A stretch of DNA of 64,000 nt from Gamarada debralockiae. Lineage: Eukaryota > Ascomycota > Leotiomycetes > Helotiales > Hyphodiscaceae. Positions 48,943-59,697 of the stretch are shown here, one piece after another. The stretch is from contig NXFV01001559.1 in NCBI GenBank assembly GCA_002803225.1, forward strand, positions 1-64,000, written 5' to 3'. The first letter of the stretch is position 1, and every line of letters begins with the position of its first letter. Position numbers and translations under genes: made by a program. Below the pieces are notes generated by a model, which searched no databases, had not been told where the DNA came from, and saw only the letters and a list, made by a program, of their open reading frames with translations.

Positions 48943-50655
48943 ATGGCCACCGCTAGCCCAATATTCCTCCGCCTCTGGCGGGACGAAGGGATACGTTCAA
49001 CTCTCGTCGCGAACATGGACACAACTTCCATCTGCTCCTTGCGCCTCACATCATCGGAATGCTGTGAGCTTACGACACCAACTCTTTTCAAGAGAACCCG
49101 CTTGACCTTCACCCCAAGCTCTCTCACCCGCCCTTCCCGCCTCGAAGCACTGGCTCGAATAGGACACCATATCGAGCACCTCACATTCTCAATGCCTCAT
49201 AGCGCATCCACCTTCCTACCGCCTCTCCTAAATCCCATGACCGGTCGAGAGGTCAATTTCTTATATACACCTCATACCTCCACCGCCTCTGTCGTCCAGC
49301 GCCCAAAATATGGATCACCTGAGTTGTGTGACGTCCTGACTCAGCAATATCCTCCAATCTTCCACGCGGCCACCAACGTTATAGCTTTCATCAATGCAAT
49401 GTCGCAGCTGCCCAATCTTCGACATCTCACCATCACTTGTCCGGGCCAGGATCCAGCTCAGAGGTACCGTCGTGATGCTGTCGACTATGCGCTCATAAGC
49501 TTGCGCATCGCCATAGAACGAGCACCCCTGCTTCATCTGGAGAAGCTCTCGCTAAATCATATCCACCCATCCGGACTCGTATACCTCCGTCACATGCCAG
49601 GATTTGGATGCACGCCATCCGCCGGACGCCGGTGGAAGCAGATCAAGAAGCTCAACATCACCATGGACTCTTGGGACTTCCAGGGCTTACGACCGGGACT
49701 TGACCATCTCAAGATCCTTGACGACTACATACGTAGCTTCTCATCTAATCTCGAGAAAGTGAGCTTTGGATGGAATGGCAGGAAAGGGCCTTGCCCGTTC
49801 ACACTCTTCACCGACCCCCTATTTGCACCTCCCAGGAAGACGGCAAAGCTTTTCGCAGAAGTGACGTCGCCGATGTCACCATTGCCAGCTCCACCTGCCC
49901 GTCCAGCAATGAGTTTCCCAAATCTCCGCTACATGCAAGTCCGCAATGCTACCATGTCATCAGAACAAGTGGCGGATTTCGTCTTTGAGCATCGCCATAC
50001 AGTCCGAGAATTCGATTTCGAGAATGTATTCTTGATCAATGGTGGCACGTGGGAGGATGCCTTGGCACCGCTGACAAGGATCAGTGGGAACGATGAATGG
50101 TTGTCGCAGCAAAGTGGCTCGGAACTCGAGAGCAATTCAAGCTTTCAAAGCCACGAATACTTAGAGTATCTGGAGCAGCTTGAGGAGATGGATGAGGTGA
50201 TCGATACAGTCACTGACAAGCCTGCTGAGGCGAAGAGAAACTCCGTTCATGTCACCAAGCTTAAGAAGAATCGGCATCGCAGGCGCAGACGCAAGCACAA
50301 AGATAAGACAGTGCCGATGGAGATATCCGCTCCAATACCCATCTCAGAGCCGGTGGTCGACTACTTGCAACCCACGACCTTCAATCCAAACGTGCAGGGT
50401 GTCCAGCGCAATGTACAGCAGGATGAAGCCCAACAGGAGCTGGCTGATGACCCCGAAAAGCGTGTGTCGACGCTGAAGAAAGCAAGGGAAGCGGTCTTGA
50501 AGCAGCTGAGCAAGGAGTACTGCAGGAACCAGGAGAGGAAAGAGCAGTTCAAGGGATTCTTGAAGAACACGTGCTCGTCTGGAAGGAAGGACAGGGGAAT
50601 GATGGGACACCAGAGCAGTACTGCGTTGGTCCCTCTTATGTTTAGTCGGTATTAG
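48943..50655 (+). CDS. fungal F-box-like/leucine-rich protein, function unknown
   Basis: A single exon of 570 residues. An F-box-like start (IFLRLWRDEGIRSTLV, then TTSICSLRLTSSECC) is followed by short leucine-rich strands (LPNLRHLTITCPG, KKLNITMDSWDF, NLRYMQVRNATM) resembling degenerate LRRs. The last ~150 residues are low-complexity: an acidic YLEYLEQLEEMDEV segment, then a strongly basic NRHRRRRRKHKDK stretch that could be a nuclear localisation signal, and a charged helical end. In ascomycetes such proteins are annotated as F-box domain proteins of unknown target. Its stop is 167 bases from the stop of the convergent gene on the other strand. Confidence 0.8.
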   Translation: MATASPIFLRLWRDEGIRSTLVANMDTTSICSLRLTSSECCELTTPTLFKRTRLTFTPSSLTRPSRLEALARIGHHIEHLTFSMPHSASTFLPPLLNPMTGREVNFLYTPHTSTASVVQRPKYGSPELCDVLTQQYPPIFHAATNVIAFINAMSQLPNLRHLTITCPGQDPAQRYRRDAVDYALISLRIAIERAPLLHLEKLSLNHIHPSGLVYLRHMPGFGCTPSAGRRWKQIKKLNITMDSWDFQGLRPGLDHLKILDDYIRSFSSNLEKVSFGWNGRKGPCPFTLFTDPLFAPPRKTAKLFAEVTSPMSPLPAPPARPAMSFPNLRYMQVRNATMSSEQVADFVFEHRHTVREFDFENVFLINGGTWEDALAPLTRISGNDEWLSQQSGSELESNSSFQSHEYLEYLEQLEEMDEVIDTVTDKPAEAKRNSVHVTKLKKNRHRRRRRKHKDKTVPMEISAPIPISEPVVDYLQPTTFNPNVQGVQRNVQQDEAQQELADDPEKRVSTLKKAREAVLKQLSKEYCRNQERKEQFKGFLKNTCSSGRKDRGMMGHQSSTALVPLMFSRY

Positions 50656-50822
50656 TGCCGGGCTATGTACCTCTGATGTATTTGTCGGATTGTCATGAAA
50701 ACACATTGTAATCAGTAACGAATAATGAATCTTCAAATTCAAACAGAACAACATGTTTCCTAGGCTGAAGTGACAACTTGACGATAGGTGTGCCGTTTCG
50801 TGACGGTGAACGACGTAGTGCC

Positions 50823-52049
50823 TCATATTCGTCGGTATAGATGCATTTGGTAACGCATGTTCTCCAAAGAAATTGGATACCGGAGGCATTCGGGAAGCCT
50901 AAACCACTGGGAGTCCTCGGAGATTACTTTCTGCCATTTTGATGCAGTCTCTTCGCCTCTGCTTTTCTCCGTTTCGAGCAACGTATGGTCAAGCAGCCAC
51001 TTCATGGGGTACTTCTTTGCTTCAGTACCAATTGTTGTTTCTGAATAACTACCGGGACTATCTACCACTAGAAGTAGTGTACCAGGTTTTGCAGCTGTGG
51101 TAAGATTCAGCAGAAAGCCGGTCGTTTTTCCAATGGATGTTGTGTAAAGCTCATTGAGGGTGAAGAGCAGAGTCAGAAGTATCGGTCCTTTCCCAACTAG
51201 GTCTGAGAGCTGATTCTGGCTCATTTGTAGGACATCCTCGGAATGGAACGTTGTGGTCATATTTCCGGCGGCAATGAGTGATGGATTTGCTTCCCGTGCT
51301 GAGGCACTTGCATATTTCGATAATAGTGGTGGCGTAATGATTCGTTGGTAGAGCTTATCCACAACAGTCTTCCAATCGGCAGCATCAATCAAAATTAGAT
51401 CGATATCAGCGGCCCGGTCTGAAATGGATAAATTTGAAAGTACTCCAACAGCGTCGGTTTCATCCTCCGTGGCATCCTGCGCTGTTGAAGTGGAATCCTG
51501 CAGGAACCGTATAAGTCCACCAAATGCAACGACTTCCGCGGCGCCGCCGCCGAAACAAGTTACGCGAAGAGTGGATTGAGAAGTGCTTGAAAGAGGATTC
51601 GGAGAATCGTCTTTTCCTTTCCCTGTCTCTGGATCGAGGTTGATTGCGGCCAAGTGCTTCCATAAGTCGATCAAAATGGATGCGTACCCAAGCGCCCTGC
51701 TTGGACTCCATCGGATCGAATAGGCTTCCAGATGGTCCTCCCTTCCAAATGCACGTGTAAACTCCCTCTCGTACAGCGCAGACTTCACACTCTGCAACAG
51801 AGGCTGGAGCGTATCGGAGGTCAAAAGTTCAAGAAAAGTATCTCTGAAGACGTTGAGAAGTAGTTGCTGCAAGTCGAGGGGTAAGAGCTGCTCTAAGACA
51901 GTACCACTCCTTTCGGCTGGGGTGGGTTTTGGCTTGGCTGGAGGTTCTGCTTTTTTGACGTAACCTGGTCCTTTCCATCCAGGCCTGTATTTCGAATCTT
52001 TACCGACAACCTTGCCGTAATCTTTCCCAAACTTGCCATTCTTTCCCAT
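50823..52049 (-). CDS. BMT6: 25S rRNA uridine-N3-methyltransferase, BMT6-like
   Basis: A single exon of 408 residues. A lysine/glycine-rich N terminus (MGKNGKFGKDYGKVVGKDSK) leads to the conserved SIRWSPSRALGYASIL and VTCFGGGAAEVVAFG, a Gly-rich S-adenosylmethionine-binding loop. Later come LILIDAADW, TLLFTLNELYTTS, LLLVVDSPGSYSE and the C-terminal PISLENMRYQMHLYRRI, the signature of the yeast Bmt6 family. Yeast Bmt6 methylates N3 of uridine 2843 in 25S rRNA, in the nucleolus. The open frame extends 41 codons upstream of the chosen ATG without another ATG. The gene ends against the F-box-like gene on the plus strand. Confidence 0.88.
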   Translation of the reverse strand: MGKNGKFGKDYGKVVGKDSKYRPGWKGPGYVKKAEPPAKPKPTPAERSGTVLEQLLPLDLQQLLLNVFRDTFLELLTSDTLQPLLQSVKSALYEREFTRAFGREDHLEAYSIRWSPSRALGYASILIDLWKHLAAINLDPETGKGKDDSPNPLSSTSQSTLRVTCFGGGAAEVVAFGGLIRFLQDSTSTAQDATEDETDAVGVLSNLSISDRAADIDLILIDAADWKTVVDKLYQRIITPPLLSKYASASAREANPSLIAAGNMTTTFHSEDVLQMSQNQLSDLVGKGPILLTLLFTLNELYTTSIGKTTGFLLNLTTAAKPGTLLLVVDSPGSYSETTIGTEAKKYPMKWLLDHTLLETEKSRGEETASKWQKVISEDSQWFRLPECLRYPISLENMRYQMHLYRRI

Positions 52050-52628
52050 CTTGAAAATGAGGTTTGGGTAAATTTGTGATGTTGGAGGTCCTGAGATAAA
52101 CGTGAAGAATTTCAAATATTTTCTTCGCTTCCTAGCGCGGTCTGATGCATCAGACTTTGACAAGAGGGGCACAATAAATAACAGGTGCTGTAATTATTTT
52201 TGGGCGAATAGGGTAGTGATTGGATTGAAATACATGAACCTTTCTCTCCGTCCCATGATCAAAGGGTAATTACTATGGCAGCTTTTGACAATCTGGATAT
52301 TCTCGATTGTTGATTCAAAGCCAGCGATTCAGAGACTTGGGCTTCTAGTTGGTCTTCTTGACAATCTAATCACGGAAAGTGGTCCAAAGATTTTAGTATC
52401 TTTTCCAAAGAGTGGAGAGTTCTTTTAGATAGGGTGGAACCTCCTTGAAAGTACTTCACCTCAATCACTAGCATGAACTGAAGTTCCACGCTGAGAGTAT
52501 CAGGCTTGCTCGGAATCCTGGATTCTTATTGTTTCATATGGTAATTTACAAACTCGCCTTGTCCGGGTAGCATCCATACGCCATCTAACCCAGTTTACAA
52601 CCCAGAAGTACTTCCATAACCCAGGCAC
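52050..52628. other. intergenic 0.6 kb
   Basis: Between the BMT6-like start and the 3' end of SNU13, both on the minus strand. No gene or repeat was seen. Confidence 0.5.
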
Positions 52629-53074
52629 TTAGATCATCAGTCGCTCAACCTTGTCCTTCAGACTCCGGATCTGGTTCATGAGATCACTGGCCTCGTTGGT
52701 GGTGATGGAGGCAGCGATGACCGCACGGGAAACACCACAAGCACGTCCAAGAGCCGTCTTGCTGGGAACATAGACGTAAGCGACGTTCTTGTCCTCGCAC
52801 AAGAGCGGGAGATGGAGAAGGATCGCAAGAGGAGCAGTATCGGCCGCGAGAATGATGATTTCGGAGATACCTCGATTCAGGGTCTTCGTCGCCTCATTGG
52901 CACCCTTCTTCAACTGGCGGTAATGGGAGGCTTGCTGGACGATATCGAGGATTTCTTGGGTGAGAGCTGTAGATGATCAAATAGTTAGCAAGCGTACTCA
53001 TTACATGGGAAGATTCTTAGATCACCTGCATCTGCAACTGGCCAAGCGGCAGATCCGTTCTGTTCTTCTGCCAT
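52629..53074 (-). CDS. SNU13: U4/U6.U5 snRNP and box C/D snoRNP protein SNU13 (15.5K/NHP2L1)
   Basis: Two exons, 53074-53026 and 52966-52629, intron 59 nt; 128 residues, exactly the length of the human protein. L7Ae/L30e fold signature: [17 protein letters not shown] (kink-turn RNA binding), [34 protein letters not shown] and [10 protein letters not shown]. The protein binds the kink-turn of U4 snRNA in the spliceosome and of box C/D snoRNAs, so it acts in splicing and rRNA methylation in nucleus and nucleolus. The start lies 474 bases from the start of the V-ATPase gene on the other strand, so they probably share a promoter region. Confidence 0.97.
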
Positions 53075-53548
53075 TTTGACTTAAATTTCGCAGAGATCTC
53101 TCTAAATAGGTCAGTATGTGAATTCGCAGAGGCTGCCACGCGCAAGACTTGCCTTGAGTTGGAAGTAGAGTCGTTCGTTGCAAATTCGATGTACGGCGCA
53201 GTTGTCAGGGTTCCTTGCGTTGGCTCGCCCTGGGGTTATCGAAGAATCGGAGTTGCGCCGTTGTGGTAGTGAACTTGACTTTCTCAAGAATAAAATTCTC
53301 GAGTTGAAGGGCATGCCAGAAAAAGGTTGCGACGGACGCGCTAGCGTCACGATTGGCTCGAGCTGCCTGGACAAGCGAGTGCCGCCTCAACCCAGCTCGC
53401 CGTCTTCAAGAAATCTCATCATCACCAACGACTTCATCCTCTGCAGCTCGACTTCATCACCAAACGTTCTCATCTGTTAATCATCAAGCTTTCTCGAGCT
53501 TCCAGAGTATCTACACTACTCTAATTCCAGCTTCACAGTCCCGTCAAG
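53075..53548. promoter_or_regulatory. shared divergent promoter region SNU13/VMA3
   Basis: The 474 bases between two divergent housekeeping genes have no reading frame with protein character. CT-rich runs (TCATCATCACC, CTTCATCACC) lie near the VMA3 start. I do not identify individual binding sites. Confidence 0.55.
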
Positions 53549-54376
53549 ATGTCTGGCGCCTGGTGAGTTTTTCAGCCCTTGCCCCCGACTTTGGTATCAG
53601 ACAAGCTCCATTGTGGACTCAAGTCTGCCATCTAGCATATCAATTGTTTATTGATGTTCTTATCTACATATGCTGATGTTCTATGTTACAGCCCGGTGTA
53701 CGCGGTCAGTGTTCCCTATGCACCCTTGAGCTCCGATACCCAACCGATCGTCGAAGCCACCTAGCAGGACTTGACCTCCACATCATCGAAGAACTCGTTA
53801 TACTGACAGTTACTTTTAGCCATTCTTCGGTGCGATGGGTTGCACATCCGCAATTGTTTTCACCTGCTTCGGTGCTGCATACGGAACCGCTAAGTCTGGG
53901 GTCGGAATTTGCGCTATGGGTGTTCTCCGACCAGATCTGATCGTCAAGAGTATGTTATAGAAAGATCCAAACAAGAACCGGGACTGATAAATTTCTCTAG
54001 ACATTGTCCCCGTCATTATGGCTGGTATTATTGGTATCTACGGCTTGGTCGTGTCTGTCCTTATCTCCGATGGACTGAAGCAAGAATTGGCTCTCTACAC
54101 CGGCTTCATCCAACTCGGTGCAGGTCTCAGCGTCGGTTTGGCTGGTCTGGCTGCTGGTTTCGCTATTGGTATCGTCGGTGACGCTGGTGTGAGAGGTACC
54201 GCGCAACAGCCCAGACTTTTCGTTGGCATGATTCTCATTCTCATTTTCGCTGAAGTCTTGGGTAAACTACCTCACCCAAACCTAGCACTATTTCTGCTAA
54301 CTATATTATAGGTCTTTATGGCTTGATTGTCGCTCTCCTAATGAACTCGAAGGCAAACTTGGACGTCTCTTGTTAA
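53549..54376 (+). CDS. VMA3: V-type H+-ATPase proteolipid subunit c
   Basis: Five exons: 53549-53562, 53692-53704, 53820-53949, 54001-54261 and 54312-54376; 160 residues, as in yeast Vma3. The first two exons are only 14 and 13 nt (MSGA-C and PVYA), which is why open-frame searches miss the start. Four transmembrane helices are visible, with Gly-rich stretches ([32 protein letters not shown]). The proton-carrying glutamate is Glu137 in [13 protein letters not shown]. In the family, a ring of this proteolipid rotates in the V0 sector and carries protons into vacuoles and other acidic organelles. Splice phases all agree, and the joined N terminus MSGACPVYAPFFG is typical. Confidence 0.97.
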
Positions 54377-55163
54377 GCGGATTCGTTCCAACCACAGGGG
54401 GGCCTATAGACAACTTAGTGCACGCACATCCTCCACTGCGACTATATATGAATACTTGGTGATGGAAAGAGGTTATTGAAGGTCTTGGGGGTACGCGGGA
54501 GGGAGTGAAGGGGCTTTTTCATGGCTGAAAATATGTGTATCGTACTATTGCTTGTCTCGAGTCTGGCGTTATTGAAGCATAGAAGTAGAGATGGTCCCGG
54601 TGGTAGGGGCAATGTGACCGTGTACTTTATGCTAGGTAGTACTTTCTATTGTCGGCATCGATGGCATTCTCTCGGGCTTTTGAAACAGAATGCTGGTGAA
54701 CATGGCAGGTGTGTGAGAGGACCAGGGCGAGAGCTTTGCATGACTAATACACCACTGTCAACACTCCGCCGTCTTTCAATTACCTGATACACATTCTAAA
54801 CATCCCACTCGATTGGCACCACACCATCAATCTCATGAACACTCCTCACCATGCACTCTCTGCAGGATTTGGTGCCGGCAGAGGCTTGCCAGCCGGTAAG
54901 TGGAAGATATCCCTGGCAAAGAATTAATCCACGCGGAAATGGCCCAGCTGATCACGGGCTACTTAAACTACTGCAAATCGCCTTTGACAGTCATCGGAGT
55001 CCCCTGCTGACTGTTCAAGCCCAAAACCCCCGCAAATTCTTCTTCTCCAACCAAACGACAAGGCGCTGCATTTCACTGCACCACATATCGACGAACACGC
55101 ATCACGTTCACATTCTGGGGAGCATTAGTAACGTCGAATAGCATTCGAGTCTGAGCCGCCGCC
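54377..55163. other. intergenic 0.8 kb
   Basis: The 3' region of the V-ATPase gene and the promoter of the next gene. Frames at 54521-54787 and 54851-55141 lack protein character. Confidence 0.5.
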
Positions 55164-56073
55164 ATGCGTCTATCATACGTCAACCCAACCGATCCAAACG
55201 CCTTCCAAGACCCTGAAGAGTCCGCCATTGTGTCCCGCGTCCGCGCCCGGCGTGCTCCGCGCCCTTTGCAACCCCTCGATCTCACGCTGCTGCACTCCCC
55301 CGCTGTGGCAGATGGCTGGAACAGCTTCCTCGGTGCGATCAGAACGAAGACGACTTTAAGTGATGACGTCAGAGAGATTGCCATTTGCAGAGTGGCTGTT
55401 ATAAACGAAGCCTGGTACGAATGGGCGCATCACGCGCCGTTAGCCAAAGCTGGGGGAGTCAGCGATGAGGGGTTGAGGATCTTGGAGGACGAGGATCTAG
55501 ATGCGAAGAGTGGGGGATCCGAGTTGACCGAAAAGCAATGGACAGTCGTTCATTATACGGATGCTATGACCAGGGATGTTACTGTCAAGCAGGAGGTCTT
55601 CGATGCTCTGAAGAACCACTTCTCTGAGCAGGAGATTGTAGAAGTCACAGCCACAGTGAGTTGTCTGTTGAACTTCTGTTTGGGTGATTGAAACACAAGA
55701 AGTGAATCGTTCCAATCGTTTCAATGATTAAAGACGGACGCTTTGGATAGCGACTAGACACCCTCGATAGCTTCTTCAATTGTTCAATTGAACCAAGCGA
55801 TTGAGACTTCCTGGTACATCGACAACTATCCAATTCATCTTCGCTGAGACCGATTCGGTGATCTGTCCTTACATTCTAATTGACACGAGTATCCAGATCG
55901 TTGAACACATGCTAATTCGATGTTTCATGTACAGGTTGCCGCGTACAATTGTGTTAGCAGATTCCTTGTGGCATTGGATGGTGAGTTATCCGGAGGCTTC
56001 TTCGCAACGGCAAAATGCTGATTTGCTAGCAGTTGGAGAGAGGAACGGCTTCCGACAAGGAGGCTCCCATTAG
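55164..56073 (+). CDS. carboxymuconolactone-decarboxylase/AhpD-like family protein
   Basis: Three exons, 55164-55655, 55935-55980 and 56033-56073; 192 residues. The family core is an all-helical segment with REIAICRVAVINEAWYEWAHHAPLA at about residues 70-95, followed by VVHYTDAMTRDV and, across the splice, VAAYNCVSRFLVALD. The catalytic CxxC pair of AhpD peroxidases is absent: Glu-x3-His-type residues are present instead, as in the decarboxylase-like branch. The reaction cannot be named from sequence. Intron 55656-55934 (279 nt) is long; a missing small exon within it is possible but not needed to keep the frame. Confidence 0.82.
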
Positions 56074-58911
56074 AAGTGATACCTCACATTTCAATCGGGT
56101 GCTGAATGGAGCGCGTTTACTGTGCATAGAGCCATTCATAGCATGCAGATCTTCAAATTTTTGACAGTTCTTTGCCATGTCATGTTGACGGAGTAGCTCT
56201 GATGAGGATGGAAATGTGGCGAAAGAGATGAGTTCGCGAACGTGAAATGAGTCTTCTGATATAGAATGCCGGCCTCACCGTAACATACTCTGCCAAATTT
56301 GCGTAAGCACACCTTATTTGCAAGCATGCAAGCATTCAAATGGCGGGAATCGTCCAAATGGTTGGAATCGTTCACATGGTGGAAATGAAATCCGAGCCTC
56401 TTCTAACGCCATGTGCAGCGCATGCATGCATCAGGTCATTTTGGTTTATCAGATATAGCCTCGCCTGCGTCCTGTTTACTGTGCATGGTCCGTGCCTTTG
56501 ATTTCACAATGTGTTTTGAGCAATAGGCCGTCTCTGGATACGGTGGCAAAAGGTTGATTCAACTCCAGTTGGAGGGAAAATAGAGTGGAGTCAAGATCAG
56601 GAGTCTAATATCACATCACAAGCCTCATCTCCGCTGCACGCCAAACGTTACATATACAGATCTCACCAGTCATCCAACCTCGGGCGCCTCGGAGCATTTA
56701 CCGACAAGTATGTCCCGAACTCTAGGGTCAAATGGGTCAAACGGGTGGATAGAGAAACTGTATCCTGCATCGCCAAGAGTTACTCCAAACACTTGCTCTT
56801 TACATGTGGCGTCTTGTGAAATATATGACGATCTCTGGTTCTCTAGATAATCTGATAAAGAGGAGATTCCGTGGCGTGCCCACTGGCACCATGTCTTATC
56901 GCGAATTGGAGATTCACATTCGCCAAATCTATCCAACAGGGAGGATACTGTTTCTTCAATGGCCAGCTGTAGCTATCCCCAAGTACCCTACCCCTCCATC
57001 CGAGCGGGGTTCTCCTAGATCCGCCTCCAACTTCCCTGCCGTGTCTCTTGGCATTTTCCAGAAAAATGCACAGCGTCGTGGCAGTATCTGTTTTGCTTCT
57101 GAAAAAAGAAAAAAAAAAAAAAAAACAAATCACTTGCAGGAAAAGTACTTGCAGATAATGCAAAGGTAATTAACCATTACCGAATACGCATTTTGGGAAT
57201 TGGGGTAAATGGATAAAGTGAGTCGAATGTCCCGCAGGGGCTAGGAGATAATCCCAGTTGCGCATGATCCACCTCCTGATTTGCACACCTATGCAACCAT
57301 TTTAAAGCCATGTAAAAGCCAAGTGTTGAGGCTTGTACAGGTGTGAAAGGGTTAGTTTCCGAGTGCGGAATGGAGCAAAGTGGGCGGCCATGCTGGCCGG
57401 TGGCCGATTCGCTCCCTCAGGAGCACCCCACCTGACATCGAATTCTACTGGTTACGGTGAGCTCCAAACACGACGACTTAACGGAGGGCGACGAGGTTAT
57501 AAAAGGGCTGCTGTGTGAGTCAGGCAGTGCAAGGGTGGGTATTGGAGGAGGTCGTTCCGCAAATGTCCTCTAACCCTTTTAAGGCATTGAACGGCTTGGC
57601 ATTTCTACTTAAAGGCACCGTAGACTTTTGAGGATATCCAACTATTTTTCTTGCCCGAAGCATTATCTTTGGCCGTTACATCTTTATAATTTCACCCGCA
57701 TCTTGAAAATTTTAGCTAGGAAGGTAAAATAAGGTTGACAAGCTTCCGACTTACTCATGATAAGAGTACCATTATAGGGAAGTAGTTCGTAGGCATTAGA
57801 ATTCCAGTTTTGGTACTGATGGACCACCACCCTCCGTGATTCATTAGAGGTGCTTAAGTAGGTAAAGAGCCTCGCTTCTTTCCGAATGCGGAGGGGGACT
57901 GGAATACCGTATAGGGAACATCGAATAGCTCGAGCACGTGCTGGAACCCTAAAAGCAGAGTTTCAGTAGAGTTTTGGTCCCCTTTTCAAGCCTGAGGGTG
58001 TACAGGAATTTGAAACTGGCCGAGAATCCGTCCGATAGACGACCTTAAGGACGAGTGTGGCTTTTCAATGTGACACCTTGACAAGTCATCAAAGCCAAAA
58101 AGATAACCCAATGTAGTCCGTATGTAAGTCCGAGCTCTTGGCTGTCAGCATGCATGAAGGGCTTGCGTCAAAGGCCACACGAGGTCCTGGGTTTGACCCT
58201 TTTGGGATTAGAGTCTTAACCGACAATTAAAATTGTACCGTCAGCAAAAGAGGCGTACAAGGGGCCTGATCTCCTCGTAAAGTAAGCAAGCAAAATCTTG
58301 GTGTGGGCACTTAGATAATACACCCTTCACATCCTCCTCCTCAGGTAACTGGTCGATCCTCCCCATAACCCTGCATGCCCACGTTCATGGAACCTTGCCT
58401 AGTGGTGCGGAGGGCGGCATGATAGGGGAGTGATAGGTGGGTGGGCAAGCATTGTTCAGAATTGGGTATTCAACCCCGGCATTTGTAGGGAGGGTCTGAA
58501 CTGAAGTTGTTACCGCTCTTCCTGCACCCTTCCGGGATGATGATTGGTTAGAATCCTGGCTCCAAGCGGAAAAGACGTAGTTTAAAGCGGTATGCGGCGT
58601 ATGCGAATTCGAAGATTCAATTCCGCAATCCTCTTGCTGGGGCCGTTGGGGTCGAATGGCATCCTTAACTCAGTCTCCACTTCTCTTGGGCTATCTGCCT
58701 CCGAAAGTATTCCTTCCACGGACCTGATCCCAGCGTGCCGTCCATTTCTTTTAATCCATTGAAACCCTCCTCCTCGAAGGCCCTGCCTTAAAGTCGAAGC
58801 ACCATCTTTCAGAAGAGCCATAAGGGACCCTTATCTAAAGCGCAACCCCCCAAGTAACAATTCATAATCCACAACCCTGAACATTCATAGCCTTGTCTAC
58901 AAACATACACA
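56074..58911. other. gene-poor stretch, 2.8 kb
   Basis: No supported gene. Features seen are a run of 17 A bases at 57109-57125; a local imperfect repeat of AAATGG..GAATCGT near 56337-56385; and short frames (56670-56936, 56843-57163 and 58582-58821 on the minus strand, the last with an ATG) with no motif. A stretch around 58140-58230 vaguely recalls a tRNA T-arm but no cloverleaf can be folded by eye. It may hold a small unrecognised gene or old element debris. Confidence 0.4.
57109..57125. repeat. poly-A run
   Basis: Seventeen consecutive A bases, preceded by GAAAAAAG. Confidence 0.9.
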
Positions 58912-59697
58912 ATGCGAGCTAGATACAACGACAGCGCAGACAGTCAATCATACATGATGTCCGCAGACATGAATGCCGGGATGTATGACGGCGGTACGTC
59001 GAGCGAGTCCTCAGCAAGCTCTCCTTTGAATGTAAGCATCAAAAATGCCCCTGCCCTCTCCCACAAGCTAACATTCTCATCAGGGATACGAGAATATGTA
59101 TGCCGGAAACCAATACATGCCATACCCAGCGTTCCCAATGCAATACCCGACGAATGGAGACTACCCCGCGCCAATGGGCTTGATACCGGTTGAATTAGAC
59201 ATAGAAGGTCTTTATGAGGACCACGATCGCAGAAGGAGGAAGAACGGAAGTGAGAAGGTTGTGGCTTCGCATGTACACTCGGTAAGTCTCTCAATCGCAC
59301 TAGACAGGACAGGAGCTGATGACTTCAGCGCCGCCGGGCCCAAAACCGAGCCTCACAACGAGCATTCAGAGACAGGAAAGAGAAGCATATGAGGGATCTT
59401 GAGCAGCGACTGAGCGAACTCGAGGGTCGACACAGCGACCTATCACGATCTTACGAATCCCTTCAACTCGAATACTCCAGTGTAAAGTCGGAGCTGGATC
59501 GACTTCGAAAAGAGAATGCCCGGCTTGAAGGCTCGTCCTCAAATACAACGCGAGAGTACCACTCGAATCATGGCCATGGCCACGGCCACCGCGAATGGGA
59601 TGAGTCGAAAGTTGAGATTTTGGACCCACTTTTGTTTGATGTATCTGCATTTTGCTTTGATCAGGAAGAAGGAGAGGACCACCACCGCAAGGAATAA
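58912..59697 (+). CDS. bZIP transcription factor, Yap/AP-1-like
   Basis: Three exons, 58912-59031, 59084-59281 and 59329-59697; 228 residues. The third exon opens with the fungal Yap-type basic region RRRAQNRASQRAFRDRKEK (residues about 107-125), with the Asn, Gln and Arg contacts of the NxxxQRxFR pattern. A leucine-zipper-like heptad follows (LEQRLSELEG, LQLEYSSVKSELDRLRKENARLEG). The N-terminal 106 residues are Ser/Asp- and Met/Tyr-rich with no Cys-rich redox domain, so it is not a close Yap1/Ap1 relative; the short size fits regulators such as KapC-type factors. The C-terminal tail is His/Gly-rich (HGHGHGHREWDE). It presumably binds Yap sites as a dimer in the nucleus. Targets are unknown. 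Confidence 0.88.

Noticed and set aside
58140..58230. Possible tRNA-like sequence with GGGTTTGACCC resembling a T-arm
   Set aside because: No matching D-arm, anticodon arm or acceptor stem could be found around it.
58582..58821. 79-codon minus-strand frame with an ATG
   Set aside because: No motif or splice support, and it lies in a gene-poor stretch where such frames arise by chance.
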